From Isohypsibius dastychi (Eukaryota; Tardigrada; Eutardigrada; Parachela; Isohypsibiidae), in assembly GCA_034696485.1 (NCBI GenBank), contig JAQIWT010001379.1:1-11023 (forward strand): a stretch of 11,023 bases of DNA. The letters are read 5' to 3'. The notes below the pieces were generated by a model. It did not search any database and was not told the origin of the DNA. It worked only from the letters and a program-made list of their open reading frames with translations. This document shows, piece after piece, positions 1 through 7,522 of this stretch. Position 1 is the first letter of the stretch, and each line of letters starts with the position of its first letter. A program made the position numbers and the translations under genes.

Positions 1-488
1 GATATATATTTGATGTTGTCAGATATTGTTGCTCTTTTCTGTCTTTACGTGTTGGACAACGAAATTCATCTTTCCGATAAGGAAAAGAATTGACTTCTGC
101 GGAAATTATCGTTTGGCAGCTCGTGGACTTTTTTGGCTGTTGTTTTTCTTCGTTGGCGAATTCGGATTTGTGAAAAGAAAATGTGTTCTTCTTTTGTTTT
201 GTCTTCCCATGTGTGGAATTTTACTTCTCAGCTTTGGCTATTTACGAATTAAATCTTGACGGAACTCTCTTATAGTCCGCTCTTTATAGTGACATATACA
301 CATGACAAAAACATGGAGTCAAGTTAACAAATAGAACAACACATGGACATAGCTAGTTAAATGAACCACAAACAAAAGAGGTGATCAAAAAATTGGTCCG
401 CATTTGGAGCATCAACTTCTGCAGCTATATAAAAGACTACTGTACATAGATACGTAGCTGCATCTGGACAGGATTTGCTTCAAGCCAT
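1..488. other. Non-coding stretch / 3' flank of the minus-strand gene at 489
   Basis: No convincing gene is visible. A 77-codon open frame on the plus strand (26-259) has no recognisable motif and no supporting splice signals. The part next to 489 should be the 3' UTR of the gene ending at 489. I find no canonical AATAAA on the minus strand here. An 8-bp inverted repeat, TGCAGCTA (420-427) and TAGCTGCA (455-462), could form a hairpin with a 27-nt loop in that UTR. Its loop contains a TATATAAAA on the plus strand, which I do not interpret as a promoter because no gene follows it. Confidence 0.4.
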
Positions 489-1376
489 CTATGGTGAGTG
501 GACAGTTTTCTTCGCCACTTTCAAATCTTCCTCAATTTCCTGTCGTTTCTTCTCGACAAGCTCTATAAACAAAACCAATAACGACATGCCACTTGAATAG
601 CGCACGAAATTCTACCCCTGATCTCCAATGGTAGGGACTTCATCTCCTTGTCGTAATCATCCGCCAGTTTTTTTTCTGCAAGAAATGTTGTTCGTTGGTT
701 TTTTGTGAGATGTTTTCCGTTGAAAAATGGGCGAATAGTTTGTCATGTGAAGGGACCCATCCGAACCCGATATATACTCAATCTTGTCCCCAGGTCACTT
801 ACTTTTTTTGTCGTCGGAGAGGTCGTGAAGGCTTTTCAAGTAGTCAGCTTCGATTTTTCTGACTGTGTTAAAGGTCAATTATTGTAAACAGTTTATAGAT
901 ACTTTCGATGTGTAACTTACGCTTTTCATCGTGGCGGTGGTCTTCACGCAGCTCTGAGAGAAAACGTTTAAGCAAATACTATTGTTTTAATTTGGAGCAC
1001 AGTTCGAATGGTTAACTCACGATTTAAATCGCGCTGGTTTTGCTCGTGTTGCTCTGAAATCATAAATACGAATGCATCTCAGAAACCAGTTGTCTTAAAA
1101 GGTCGTACCGGCTTCCTTGTGTCGATTCTCCTCTTTAATCTCCGCAAGTTCGTGTCTATCTTTTCGGACCCGATTGATAAGGTAGAAAACAGCCACTCCT
1201 CCGATAACGATGACCCCCACTACAGTGCAACCTGCTACAAGGTACTTGCCGGTGCCGAACGACAATATTTGCAATATCAGTTCAGGGTTTTTCGCCGCAG
1301 ATTTCAGGACCTCACCGCATAATTTCAGGCACGTTCCGATAGGAATGTCAAACTTTGTTCGATCAGAAGCCGCCAT
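489..1376 (-). CDS. Predicted single-pass membrane protein with charged helical tail, 164 aa, 5 exons
   Basis: I do not recognise the family. Exons (minus strand): 1376-1109, 953-921, 862-803, 675-616, 562-489 (stop TAG). All junctions are GT..AG and keep one frame, giving 164 residues. Residues 1-44 are mixed. Residues about 45-67 form a hydrophobic membrane segment rich in Val, Gly and Ile. It is followed by a basic stretch (NRVRKDRH), which suggests that the C-terminal tail is cytosolic. Residues about 70-160 are almost all Lys/Glu/Asp/Arg/Leu and should be helical, possibly coiled coil. All four introns are phase 1; exons 2, 3 and 4 are 33, 60 and 60 nt, so each can be skipped or duplicated without a frame change. 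Exons 3 and 4 give similar 20-residue units (shared K, DY, K, L positions). There is no signal peptide. Start: first ATG, with a TATA-like motif about 95 nt upstream. A membrane tether or adaptor role is a guess. Confidence 0.8.
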
Positions 1377-2033
1377 GGAGACTAGAGATTAACTTCTACC
1401 GCCGGAGAGCAGATACAGTTCTAGGACCGATTCAGAAAATTGCGAGAAAAAGTTTTCAATCTTCTACCCGCTTTATATGCCTGTAGCACAAAAGTTCTTC
1501 GCATCAGGGAACTTTCCCGATGACCACCACAGTACTGTAACTCAACTGTGCCGCGCCGCTCTTTGTCCATACCGTATAGTCTACGGCGTAGTTAGGCTTA
1601 TCATGTTTTTCGGTGGTGGTGGTGTTGCAATGTGCTGCACCTGTTTCGTCTGAATCGGTTCATGCCGAAAAGCTGCATTGTGTACATAGTCAACCTTTTC
1701 GAAACTACTTTCATGACATTCGGACACCAAACATGCAAGCGAAAGGTGCTCTCATGTTTTGAAATACACGGTATCCATAGATCGAATCACAAGAATGTAT
1801 GTTCTCATTTCCCGGTAAAGCTTTTTGCATTAGAAAGGACGTACGAGGAATAAATCTATTTAAATAACGCTAAAGAGTGATGAGCTTGCCCCAACGGCCA
1901 GTGTTTGAAATGTCCTATGGTAGCGCTTGCGACTGTGATTTCAGAAGCCGACTATGGAATATACGGATAAACAAGAGCACTGCCGTTTTTTTGTCAAACT
2001 AAAACCGAAAAACACCGTAACTATACTGTACAT
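1377..2033. other. Intergenic stretch between the two minus-strand genes
   Basis: This stretch holds the promoter/5' UTR of the gene at 489-1376 and the 3' UTR of the GTPBP3 gene. A small plus-strand open frame (1632-1853, 73 codons) has no recognisable motif. A (GGT)4 run lies at 1612-1623. I see no canonical minus-strand AATAAA close after the GTPBP3 stop at 2034. The roughly 660-nt gap, with its own TATA-like motif, argues for separate transcription of the two genes rather than an operon. Confidence 0.4.
1471..1477 (-). promoter_or_regulatory. Candidate TATA box for the 489-1376 gene
   Basis: On the minus strand the sequence reads ATATAAAG within GCATATAAAGC, about 95 nt upstream of the ATG at 1376. 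This is a reasonable distance for a TATA box plus a short 5' UTR. The match is the only evidence; no initiator is obvious. Confidence 0.35.
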
Positions 2034-4545
2034 TCACTTCCCGATGCAAAAATCACTAAATATCACATCAAGAATCTCATTTGCATAAACGCGGCCAGTA
2101 ATCTTCCCGATATGCCTCAGAGCCTGCTGGATTTCATGAGCAGCCATTGTAACATCCTCATTTCTAAATCGCTCCCAAAATGCCACTAGCCGCACCAAGC
2201 AAGATTCCAAATGCTGTCGATGCCGTTGTTGCGTAAGGTTCGCATCACTATCCAAAGGATTTCCGCAGAGGTACTCAACGTTTTTGGTCAGAAGAGTCAG
2301 GAAGCCATCCACTCCTTGGCCGGAAGTACATGATATCGCGCTTCTGAAAGACAAGATCGGTTTATCGAAATAAAAAAGTTAGCATAAAATTTCAGAATTG
2401 TGAAGACTCTGTTCTTCTCATATGGAACAATTAAGAATGTCTCGGCAGACTGTTTTCCGACAAACTTTTTCAGAGTTCGGCTTTTCGATTCATATTTCTG
2501 TAAAGACTTCCTTCAGATTCGCACTTTTCGCAGCAATATTTTTACCCGTTTGAATAACGTTTCCCGAGTTTTTGCACCACGTCTTCCGGTACGAGATCAA
2601 TTTTGTTGAATAACAAGACAACTTTCTGGTCGGCTTCCGGTACGATTCCAAATGTCCCCAACTGCCATCTAATGACTTCATCTTCCGAATCCAGCAGTTC
2701 TGGATCATCACGCAGAAATCTCGTCACATCGAAAACGATCACAATGAGATCAGACTGAGCAGCGCGATTAACAGCACGTTTCACTCCTTCCTTTTCCACA
2801 AAATCTTCCGTTGTCCGCAGTCCAGCGGTGTCGGATAAAATAATCGGATAGCCACCGAGATCAATTGTCGATTCAATAATATCCCTTGTTGTTCCGGCAA
2901 GTGGAGAAACAATGGCAGCTGGACGCTGGCCTGCAAATAATACCAAATAGTTATGGTGAGTCATCATACCGCGAAGTCGCTTAAAAATGGCCAAATATAG
3001 AAATAATACGTGGAACTGCTTAAGAAATAGCATTTCCACGGTGTTACTGGCACAATCAGTTCAGAAAACCGAATTTATTGAAAGAAAAGTCTGACAAGCT
3101 CCCAAAAACGCGAAGAAAGATGTGCGTCAGTTTCACACGATTAACGTATAAAAATTCTAAACAAAAAACCCTTATAAAATCGTTGAAAAAAATAAATGAA
3201 TAAAGGGTGTAGATAACGGGCTTTACATTCATAATAATTCTCGATGGCATATCGGTTTCACGCCTACAACGAAAAATAACAATTTCTCTTAGCTCTGATT
3301 TAATTTAGAACTCGACTTTTTCAGTGCTTGCCGTACAAGAATGTGAACGTTTCAACGCGTAGGATGAGCCAAAATTTTCTAACAATTTGTAAGAGCTCTT
3401 GGGATGCTTTGACTTTTTACCATAGATCTACATGTTCCACGAGTACATCTTCCTCACTTGCAACTCACAAACAAAAAAATTCGAATCCAAACTCACCGGT
3501 GACTAATTGTTAAAACAGGGAACGAATCACTTACAGAGAAGATTGAGAAGCGTGCTTTTTCCGACATTCGGTTCGCCAAGAATCGTCACATGGACTCCAT
3601 TCCTCAGTCGTTCACCCTTCCGCTGATCGTTCAAATGCCTCCTAACTTCTGTTTCGATTTCGGAAATCATGTTTTGAACTGCAAAAACCATATGCTACCA
3701 CAAACAAATAACTGCACCAACCGGAAGTCGAGAAAATGTCTGACCTTTGTCCAAAGTGTCTGGCTCGATCGCTTCTTCCTCTCCGAAATCAATGTAAGCT
3801 TCCAGATAAGCAAGAGCCTGAAAAAAGTGATATTTTTATTGATTTCGGTCCAAAACTAAATTTGAGATTGGAATCGGAATACTTTTAGTAACATTGATCG
3901 CCATTCGGAATATTTCTTGCTCAACGATCCTTCCATCTGCCTCAACGCCTGCCGTCGTTGAGCATTGGTCTGGGCATGGACCAAATCCGCAATAGCCTCC
4001 GCTTCCGTTAGATCAGTTTTTCCATTCAGAAATGCTCTGTGGAAAAAAACCAACAGATAAAAAAATACCAGACAGAAGAAAACTCAATTTCTGAATAAAC
4101 GACTAACCTCTTGGTAAACTCACCGGGTTCTGCATTTCTCGTATCCTGGAATCTTCCCAAGCTTTCCAGTACTCCAGAAATAACGGACTGACCTCCATGA
4201 ACATGGAATTCAGCGAGATCCTCACCAGTGTAACTATTTGGTCCTAAAAAATCAAAACTACGTTCGACTCTGAAATCTGCGAATTTGGCTTTGCTGACCT
4301 GGAAACCATAGAATCAATCCTTTGTCGAGCTTTTCTTTGGATCTCGGATCGAACAAGTTGCGCAATGAAGCAAACCTTGGAGCCGGAAGGATGTTTGATT
4401 TGGACATCTTTTTGATGATTTCTGTGGTCCGCGATCCGCTTACACGAATGACGGCTACTCCTGCTTTGCCCTTCCCCGATGCGAGCGCGTAGATTGTGGA
4501 TGAGATTGATGATAATGATGAATAACGACGCGAGAAATGATGCAT
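2034..4545 (-). CDS. GTPBP3: Mitochondrial tRNA modification GTPase GTPBP3/MnmE/TrmE, 482 aa, 7 exons
   Basis: Works with MTO1/MnmG in mitochondria to build the 5-taurinomethyl or carboxymethylaminomethyl group on the wobble uridine of certain tRNAs, using a folate one-carbon donor and GTP. Exons (minus): 4545-4299, 4243-4108, 4036-3883, 3817-3745, 3678-3535, 2930-2546, 2343-2034; all GT..AG and frame-consistent. Residues 1-20 are Ser/Arg/His-rich, as in a mitochondrial presequence. The folate-binding N-terminal domain carries [17 protein letters not shown] and GEFTKRAFLNGK. G domain: P-loop GEPNVGKS (238-245, including the K+-coordinating Asn), GTTRD (264-268), DTAG (285-288), Glu297 matching the catalytic Glu282 of E. 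coli MnmE, NKID (360-363). The C-terminus ends FCIGK with the essential Cys at 479. The length matches the family (454 in E. coli), and nothing essential is missing. ATG 4545 is the first ATG of the open frame. Intron 5 is 604 nt; the others are 55-202 nt. Confidence 0.96.
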
Positions 4546-4733
4546 TTCAACAAAATTTTCAAAACTGGAGCAATACAAACTCAGGAAAAGTTATGTGCTC
4601 GCTATGTTGATTTTGTATGTTTTGATTTTGACACCGAGTAGCACGTCTGAGCCAGATACCAGCGGGTCCTGGTAGACAGTAAGTGGATGCACAGCGTTTA
4701 ATCGCCTGACTGCCCTGTGGACAAATTGGCCAG

Positions 4734-4746
4734 CCAATCGACGTCA
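4734..4746 (-). promoter_or_regulatory. CCAAT box next to a CRE-like GACGTCA, upstream of GTPBP3
   Basis: On the plus strand CCAAT (4734-4738) is directly followed by CGACGTCA (4739-4746). Adjacent NF-Y and CREB/ATF-type sites are common in promoters of broadly expressed animal genes. The pair lies about 190 nt upstream of the GTPBP3 ATG. Both motifs are short, so chance occurrence is possible. Confidence 0.35.
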
Positions 4747-5623
4747 CCTGGGTCTTTTGTCGTAACATCCTGACAAAGGTCTCATTTTCTGAACAGACTC
4801 CATTGCAGACATGTTTGCACTACACACTTATGCAGTTTGATTCAAATTGCCGTTTTGTTTTTTTCTGTCAATCTCGTTACACTGAACCGAAGCAATATAG
4901 GTACATGTGTTTCTGTTCATCAAAAACGAATTTATTTGTGGAATCGTTTCGATTGTGTGGTCGGGCAAGCAATTTACCAAAACTGAAATTCTGATGAATT
5001 CGATATGCGCACGAAACTGGTTGCTTATTTTTCTTCACACTTCTATTATTCTCGTACTGTTAGTATATCAAATGCACGATCACTGACTCGTGATTTCAAG
5101 TCAAGGGCAGTTGCTGGTGAATTTGATGCGGTCCATGGTCCATGAGTTCAACATGTATTCACAGGGCCTCACCGATAATCCGCGAAAAAACCAAAAAACC
5201 TCTTTCATTTTGAGCTCCACGGTACGTTCTGGTATTCTCCGAGAGGCCCTGGTCTCCAGAAAACCAAGTGAACTCCATTCCAGTTTCTATGTTAGTTCTT
5301 GTTTTCTGATTGGCTTCTCTCGAGATTCTTCTCGCGTCAAAACGTCAAAAATGTCTGTTGCTCTCGATTGTTTCACAAAACGCCACTTCCCCCATGTGTC
5401 AGTCACCAACACATATCGTGCGACCCTGAAACCTTTCACCTCACATTTCTTGCTTCACAACACAATAACCCCAAGTAACAAAATGGACCTATCTAGTTTG
5501 CTTATCTCACAAGGTTATGCACCCATATTAGACAATGCATCAAGATAAGACCCTACTTTCCAATTTTTTTCCCCCGTTTTTTGTGTGGTTACAAGTCAGG
5601 CTGAGGTCGGTCAGCGGAATTAG
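4747..5623. other. Intergenic stretch between the divergent GTPBP3 and repeat-protein genes
   Basis: I see no supported gene. An open frame at 5090-5548 (plus, 152 codons, GTG start) has no motif, signal peptide or splice context and looks like chance. A short Cys-containing open frame on the minus strand (4768-4559) overlaps the likely 5' region of GTPBP3 and also lacks support. The stretch probably contains the upstream control regions of two divergently transcribed genes. Confidence 0.4.
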
Positions 5624-5660
5624 CCAATCATCATGTAACCACCTCAGTCCACCTATAAAA
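5624..5660 (+). promoter_or_regulatory. Candidate core promoter (CCAAT + TATA box) of the repeat-protein gene
   Basis: CCAAT lies at 5624-5628 and TATAAAA at 5654-5660, about 26 bp apart, in the right order upstream of the ATG at 5859. Transcription would be expected to begin near 5685. The 5' leader would then be roughly 170 nt, or shorter if the leader intron proposed at 5788-5847 is removed. A strong TATA box fits a tissue- or stage-restricted, highly expressed secreted protein. Confidence 0.6.
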
Positions 5661-5729
5661 CTGACATTTCTCCTTCCAAATGCAGTTGCACATTTCACCA
5701 GCTTAATTAGAAGGAGTTTATTTGCTTTC

Positions 5730-5746
5730 GAAAACTGACAGTTTTC
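5730..5746. repeat. 17-bp perfect palindrome in the leader of the repeat-protein gene
   Basis: GAAAACTG-A-CAGTTTTC: 8-bp arms around one base, downstream of the TATA box and 112 nt before the ATG. It could be a binding site for a dimeric protein. A palindrome of the same 8-1-8 design occurs upstream of the next plus-strand gene (9032-9048). Confidence 0.5.
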
Positions 5747-5787
5747 CCCGTGTGACCTTTCCATCATTCCCATTCCGTCAGTATTTG

Positions 5788-5847
5788 GTAAGTGACTTTT
5801 CATCGTTTCAGGCTGCTGCGTGTGCTGACAGAGTTTGTTATTCGCAG
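5788..5847 (+). other. Possible 5' UTR intron of the repeat-protein gene
   Basis: A strong donor (TTTG/GTAAGTGAC) and an acceptor (ATTCGCAG/AAG) bound 60 nt ending 11 nt before the ATG at 5859. An alternative acceptor, TTTCAG, at about 5811 would leave only 24 nt, too short for an intron. If the organism trans-splices leaders, the same acceptor could instead receive a spliced leader. Confidence 0.45.
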
Positions 5848-5858
5848 AAGGCAAGAGA

Positions 5859-7221
5859 ATGTACGCGGCAGTCCTCGTTTTGGCGATGGGTAAGTGACCT
5901 TCAGCACACCTGTTGATTCTTTCACTTTTCTGAAAACTGTCGAACGCTTGTTGCTTCTGTTCATTGTCTTACGGTGACATTGTTGTTTACAGCCCTGAGT
6001 GGGTCTTACGCCCAGAGTTACGGTGGAGGCTATCAGGCAGCAGCTCCAGCCCAGTCCTATGGTGGCTCGTCATACGGTGGTTCATCATACAAAGCTGCAG
6101 CTCCAGCTTATGCCGCACCGGCCTACGCTGCACCGGTCCAGTCCTACGCCGCTCCGTCCTACTCTGCCCCGGCTCAATCCTACGCTGCCCCGTCCTACTC
6201 AGCACCGGCCCAGACCTACGCCGCGCCGTCTTACTCCGCACCGGCTCAGAGCTATGCTGCGCCGTCGTACTCAGCCCCGGCTCAGAGCTACGCCGCTCCG
6301 TCATACAGCGCCCCGGCACAATCCTATGCTGCACCATCTTACAGCGCTCCCGCTCAGTCGTACGCCGCACCATCTTACTCCGCACCAGCCCAGTCCTACT
6401 CAGCACCGGCTGCCTCGTACTCTGCGCCAGCTTCGTATGCTGCACCATCGTACTCTGCGCCCGCTCAGTCTTACAGCGCTCCGGCTCAATCCTACAGTGC
6501 CCCAGCCCAGTCTTACAGTGCACCGGCTCAATCTTACAGTGCTCCAGCTCAGAGCTACGCCGCACCATCTTACAGCGCTCCTGCTCAGACCTACGCTGCA
6601 CCGTCGTACTCCGCACCCGCCCAGTCTTATGGTGGAGGATACCAGCAACAGGCATCGTACCCTAGCTATGGCGGATACAAAGCATCGTCGTACTCTCAAC
6701 CAGCCCAGTCATACGGAGGATCCTCATACAGCGCACCAGCCCAGACCTATGCTGCCCCAATGCAATCGTACTCCGCACCATCGTACTCTGCGCCTGCTCA
6801 GTCCTACTCCGCTCCGGCTCAAAGCTATGCTGCACCATCTTACAGCGCACCCGCCCAATCCTACTCAGCACCGGCTGCCTCGTACTCAGCGCCAGCTTCG
6901 TATGCTGCACCATCGTACTCTGCGCCCGCTCAGTCCTACAGCGCTCCGGCCCAGTCCTACAGCGCCCCAGCCCAGTCCTACAGTGCACCAGCTCAGTCGT
7001 ACTCTGCACCAGCTGCGTCGTACTCTGCACCAGCTGCGTCGTACTCTGCACCTGCAGCCTCGTACTCCGCACCCGCTGCATCGTACTCCGCTCCAGCAGC
7101 CTCGTACTCCGCTCCAGCAGCCTCGTACTCCGCACCAGCTGCGTCGTACTCCGCACCAGCTGCGTCGTACTCCGCTCCCGCTGCATCATATGGAAAAAAC
7201 TCGACAAGTTCTGCCTATTAG
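5859..7221 (+). CDS. Secreted Tyr/Ser/Ala/Pro repeat protein (SYSAPAQ repeats), 419 aa
   Basis: Exon 1 (5859-5889) joins exon 2 (5993-7221) across a 103-nt intron (GTAAGTGACC..TTTACAG, phase 1). Residues 1-17 (MYAAVLVLAMALSGSYA) are a signal peptide; the mature chain probably starts at Gln18. The rest is low complexity: a Gly/Tyr-rich opening (SYGGGYQ, SYGGSSY), seven tandem 12-mers SYAAPSYSAPAQ, then SYSAPAQ heptads; a second Gly/Tyr-rich linker near residue 221 restarts the pattern, which ends in nine SYSAPAA heptads and a short tail GKNSTSSAY with one N-glycosylation sequon. There is no Cys, and Lys is scarce; Tyr recurs about every 5-7 residues. Such regular Tyr spacing suits a cross-linked structural matrix (dityrosine or quinone), by analogy with insect vitelline membrane and cuticle proteins. 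Function is inferred from composition only. No catalytic domain is visible. Confidence 0.9.
6142..6393 (+). repeat. 36-bp coding tandem repeat, 7 units
   Basis: Seven consecutive 36-bp units encode SYAAPSYSAPAQ (Thr replaces the first Ser in unit 3). Units differ at many silent positions, so the peptide is better conserved than the DNA. That points to selection on the protein repeat or older expansion than in the array at 6997-7185. Confidence 0.9.
6391..6985 (+). repeat. Internal duplication: 6391-6520 repeated at 6856-6985
   Basis: About 130 bp starting at 6391 reappears 465 bp later at 6856 with only roughly eight substitutions by eye, including the irregular stretch encoding ASYSAPASYAAPSYSAPAQ. 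On a larger scale, the Gly/Tyr-rich opening at 6013 recurs at 6622 (609 bp = 203 codons), so the gene looks like two related blocks of about 200 residues each. Confidence 0.8.
6997..7185 (+). repeat. 21-bp coding minisatellite, 9 units (SYSAPAA)
   Basis: Nine 21-bp units beginning TCGTAC encode SYSAPAA without interruption just before the C-terminal tail. Some units are identical in DNA (6997 and 7018; 7081 and 7102 match closely), which indicates recent unit-by-unit expansion. Copy number is likely to vary between individuals and to be hard to assemble with short reads. Confidence 0.92.
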
Positions 7222-7249
7222 ACTTGATTTCTGGATGATTTTTTTACCG

Positions 7250-7313
7250 GTGAGTTAAGCAGTGGCTTTCGATATTGACTGTGGCAAATTTCTAACTGTG
7301 GATTTTGTTTTAG
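7250..7313 (+). other. Possible 3' UTR intron of the repeat-protein gene
   Basis: A good donor (ACCG/GTGAGTTAAG) lies 28 nt after the TAG stop, and a pyrimidine-rich acceptor (TTTTGTTTTAG/TTAG) follows 64 nt later. The size matches the other introns in the window. Being less than about 50 nt from the stop, it need not trigger nonsense-mediated decay. Confidence 0.45.
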
Positions 7314-7516
7314 TTAGCTACCTTTCTGCTGCAACCAACTCATCCATCCGGCAAACCGCGAACTGGTCATCAATCCATCTTTTTTGACTCACAAGTGCCT
7401 TTTTCTCTCATGACGACCATTTCTAAGGCTTTCTCTCATGTACATCAAATTTTGTAATTCATTTGCTTTTGCATCTACTAATTTCTTCTAACATTTGGCT
7501 GTGGGCTTCTGAGCGC

Positions 7517-7522
7517 AATAAA
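7517..7522 (+). terminator. Candidate polyadenylation signal AATAAA of the repeat-protein gene
   Basis: AATAAA lies at 7517-7522, about 295 nt after the stop codon (about 230 nt if the UTR intron is removed). A second AATAAA at 7727-7732 is an alternative. No transcript end is known. Confidence 0.45.

Noticed and set aside
26-259. A 77-codon hydrophobic/aromatic open frame at the window start
   Set aside because: It is Phe/Leu-rich because the DNA is T-rich; there is no splice or promoter support and no conserved motif.
4559-4768. A minus-strand 69-codon Cys-containing frame just upstream of GTPBP3
   Set aside because: It overlaps the expected promoter/5' UTR, including the CCAAT/CRE motifs; no matching exon up- or downstream continues a Cys-rich protein.
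5090-5548. A 152-codon open frame upstream of the repeat gene
   Set aside because: It has a GTG start, no signal peptide, no motif, ordinary composition and no splice or promoter context; it is of a length that can arise by chance.
5999-7258. A 419-codon open frame in the +2 register over the repeat gene (Arg/His/Pro/Leu-rich), with further long frames in other registers and on the minus strand
   Set aside because: The repeat units contain no stop codons in several registers, so long open frames arise automatically. Only the frame entered from the signal-peptide exon at 5859 has a start, secretion signal and splice support.
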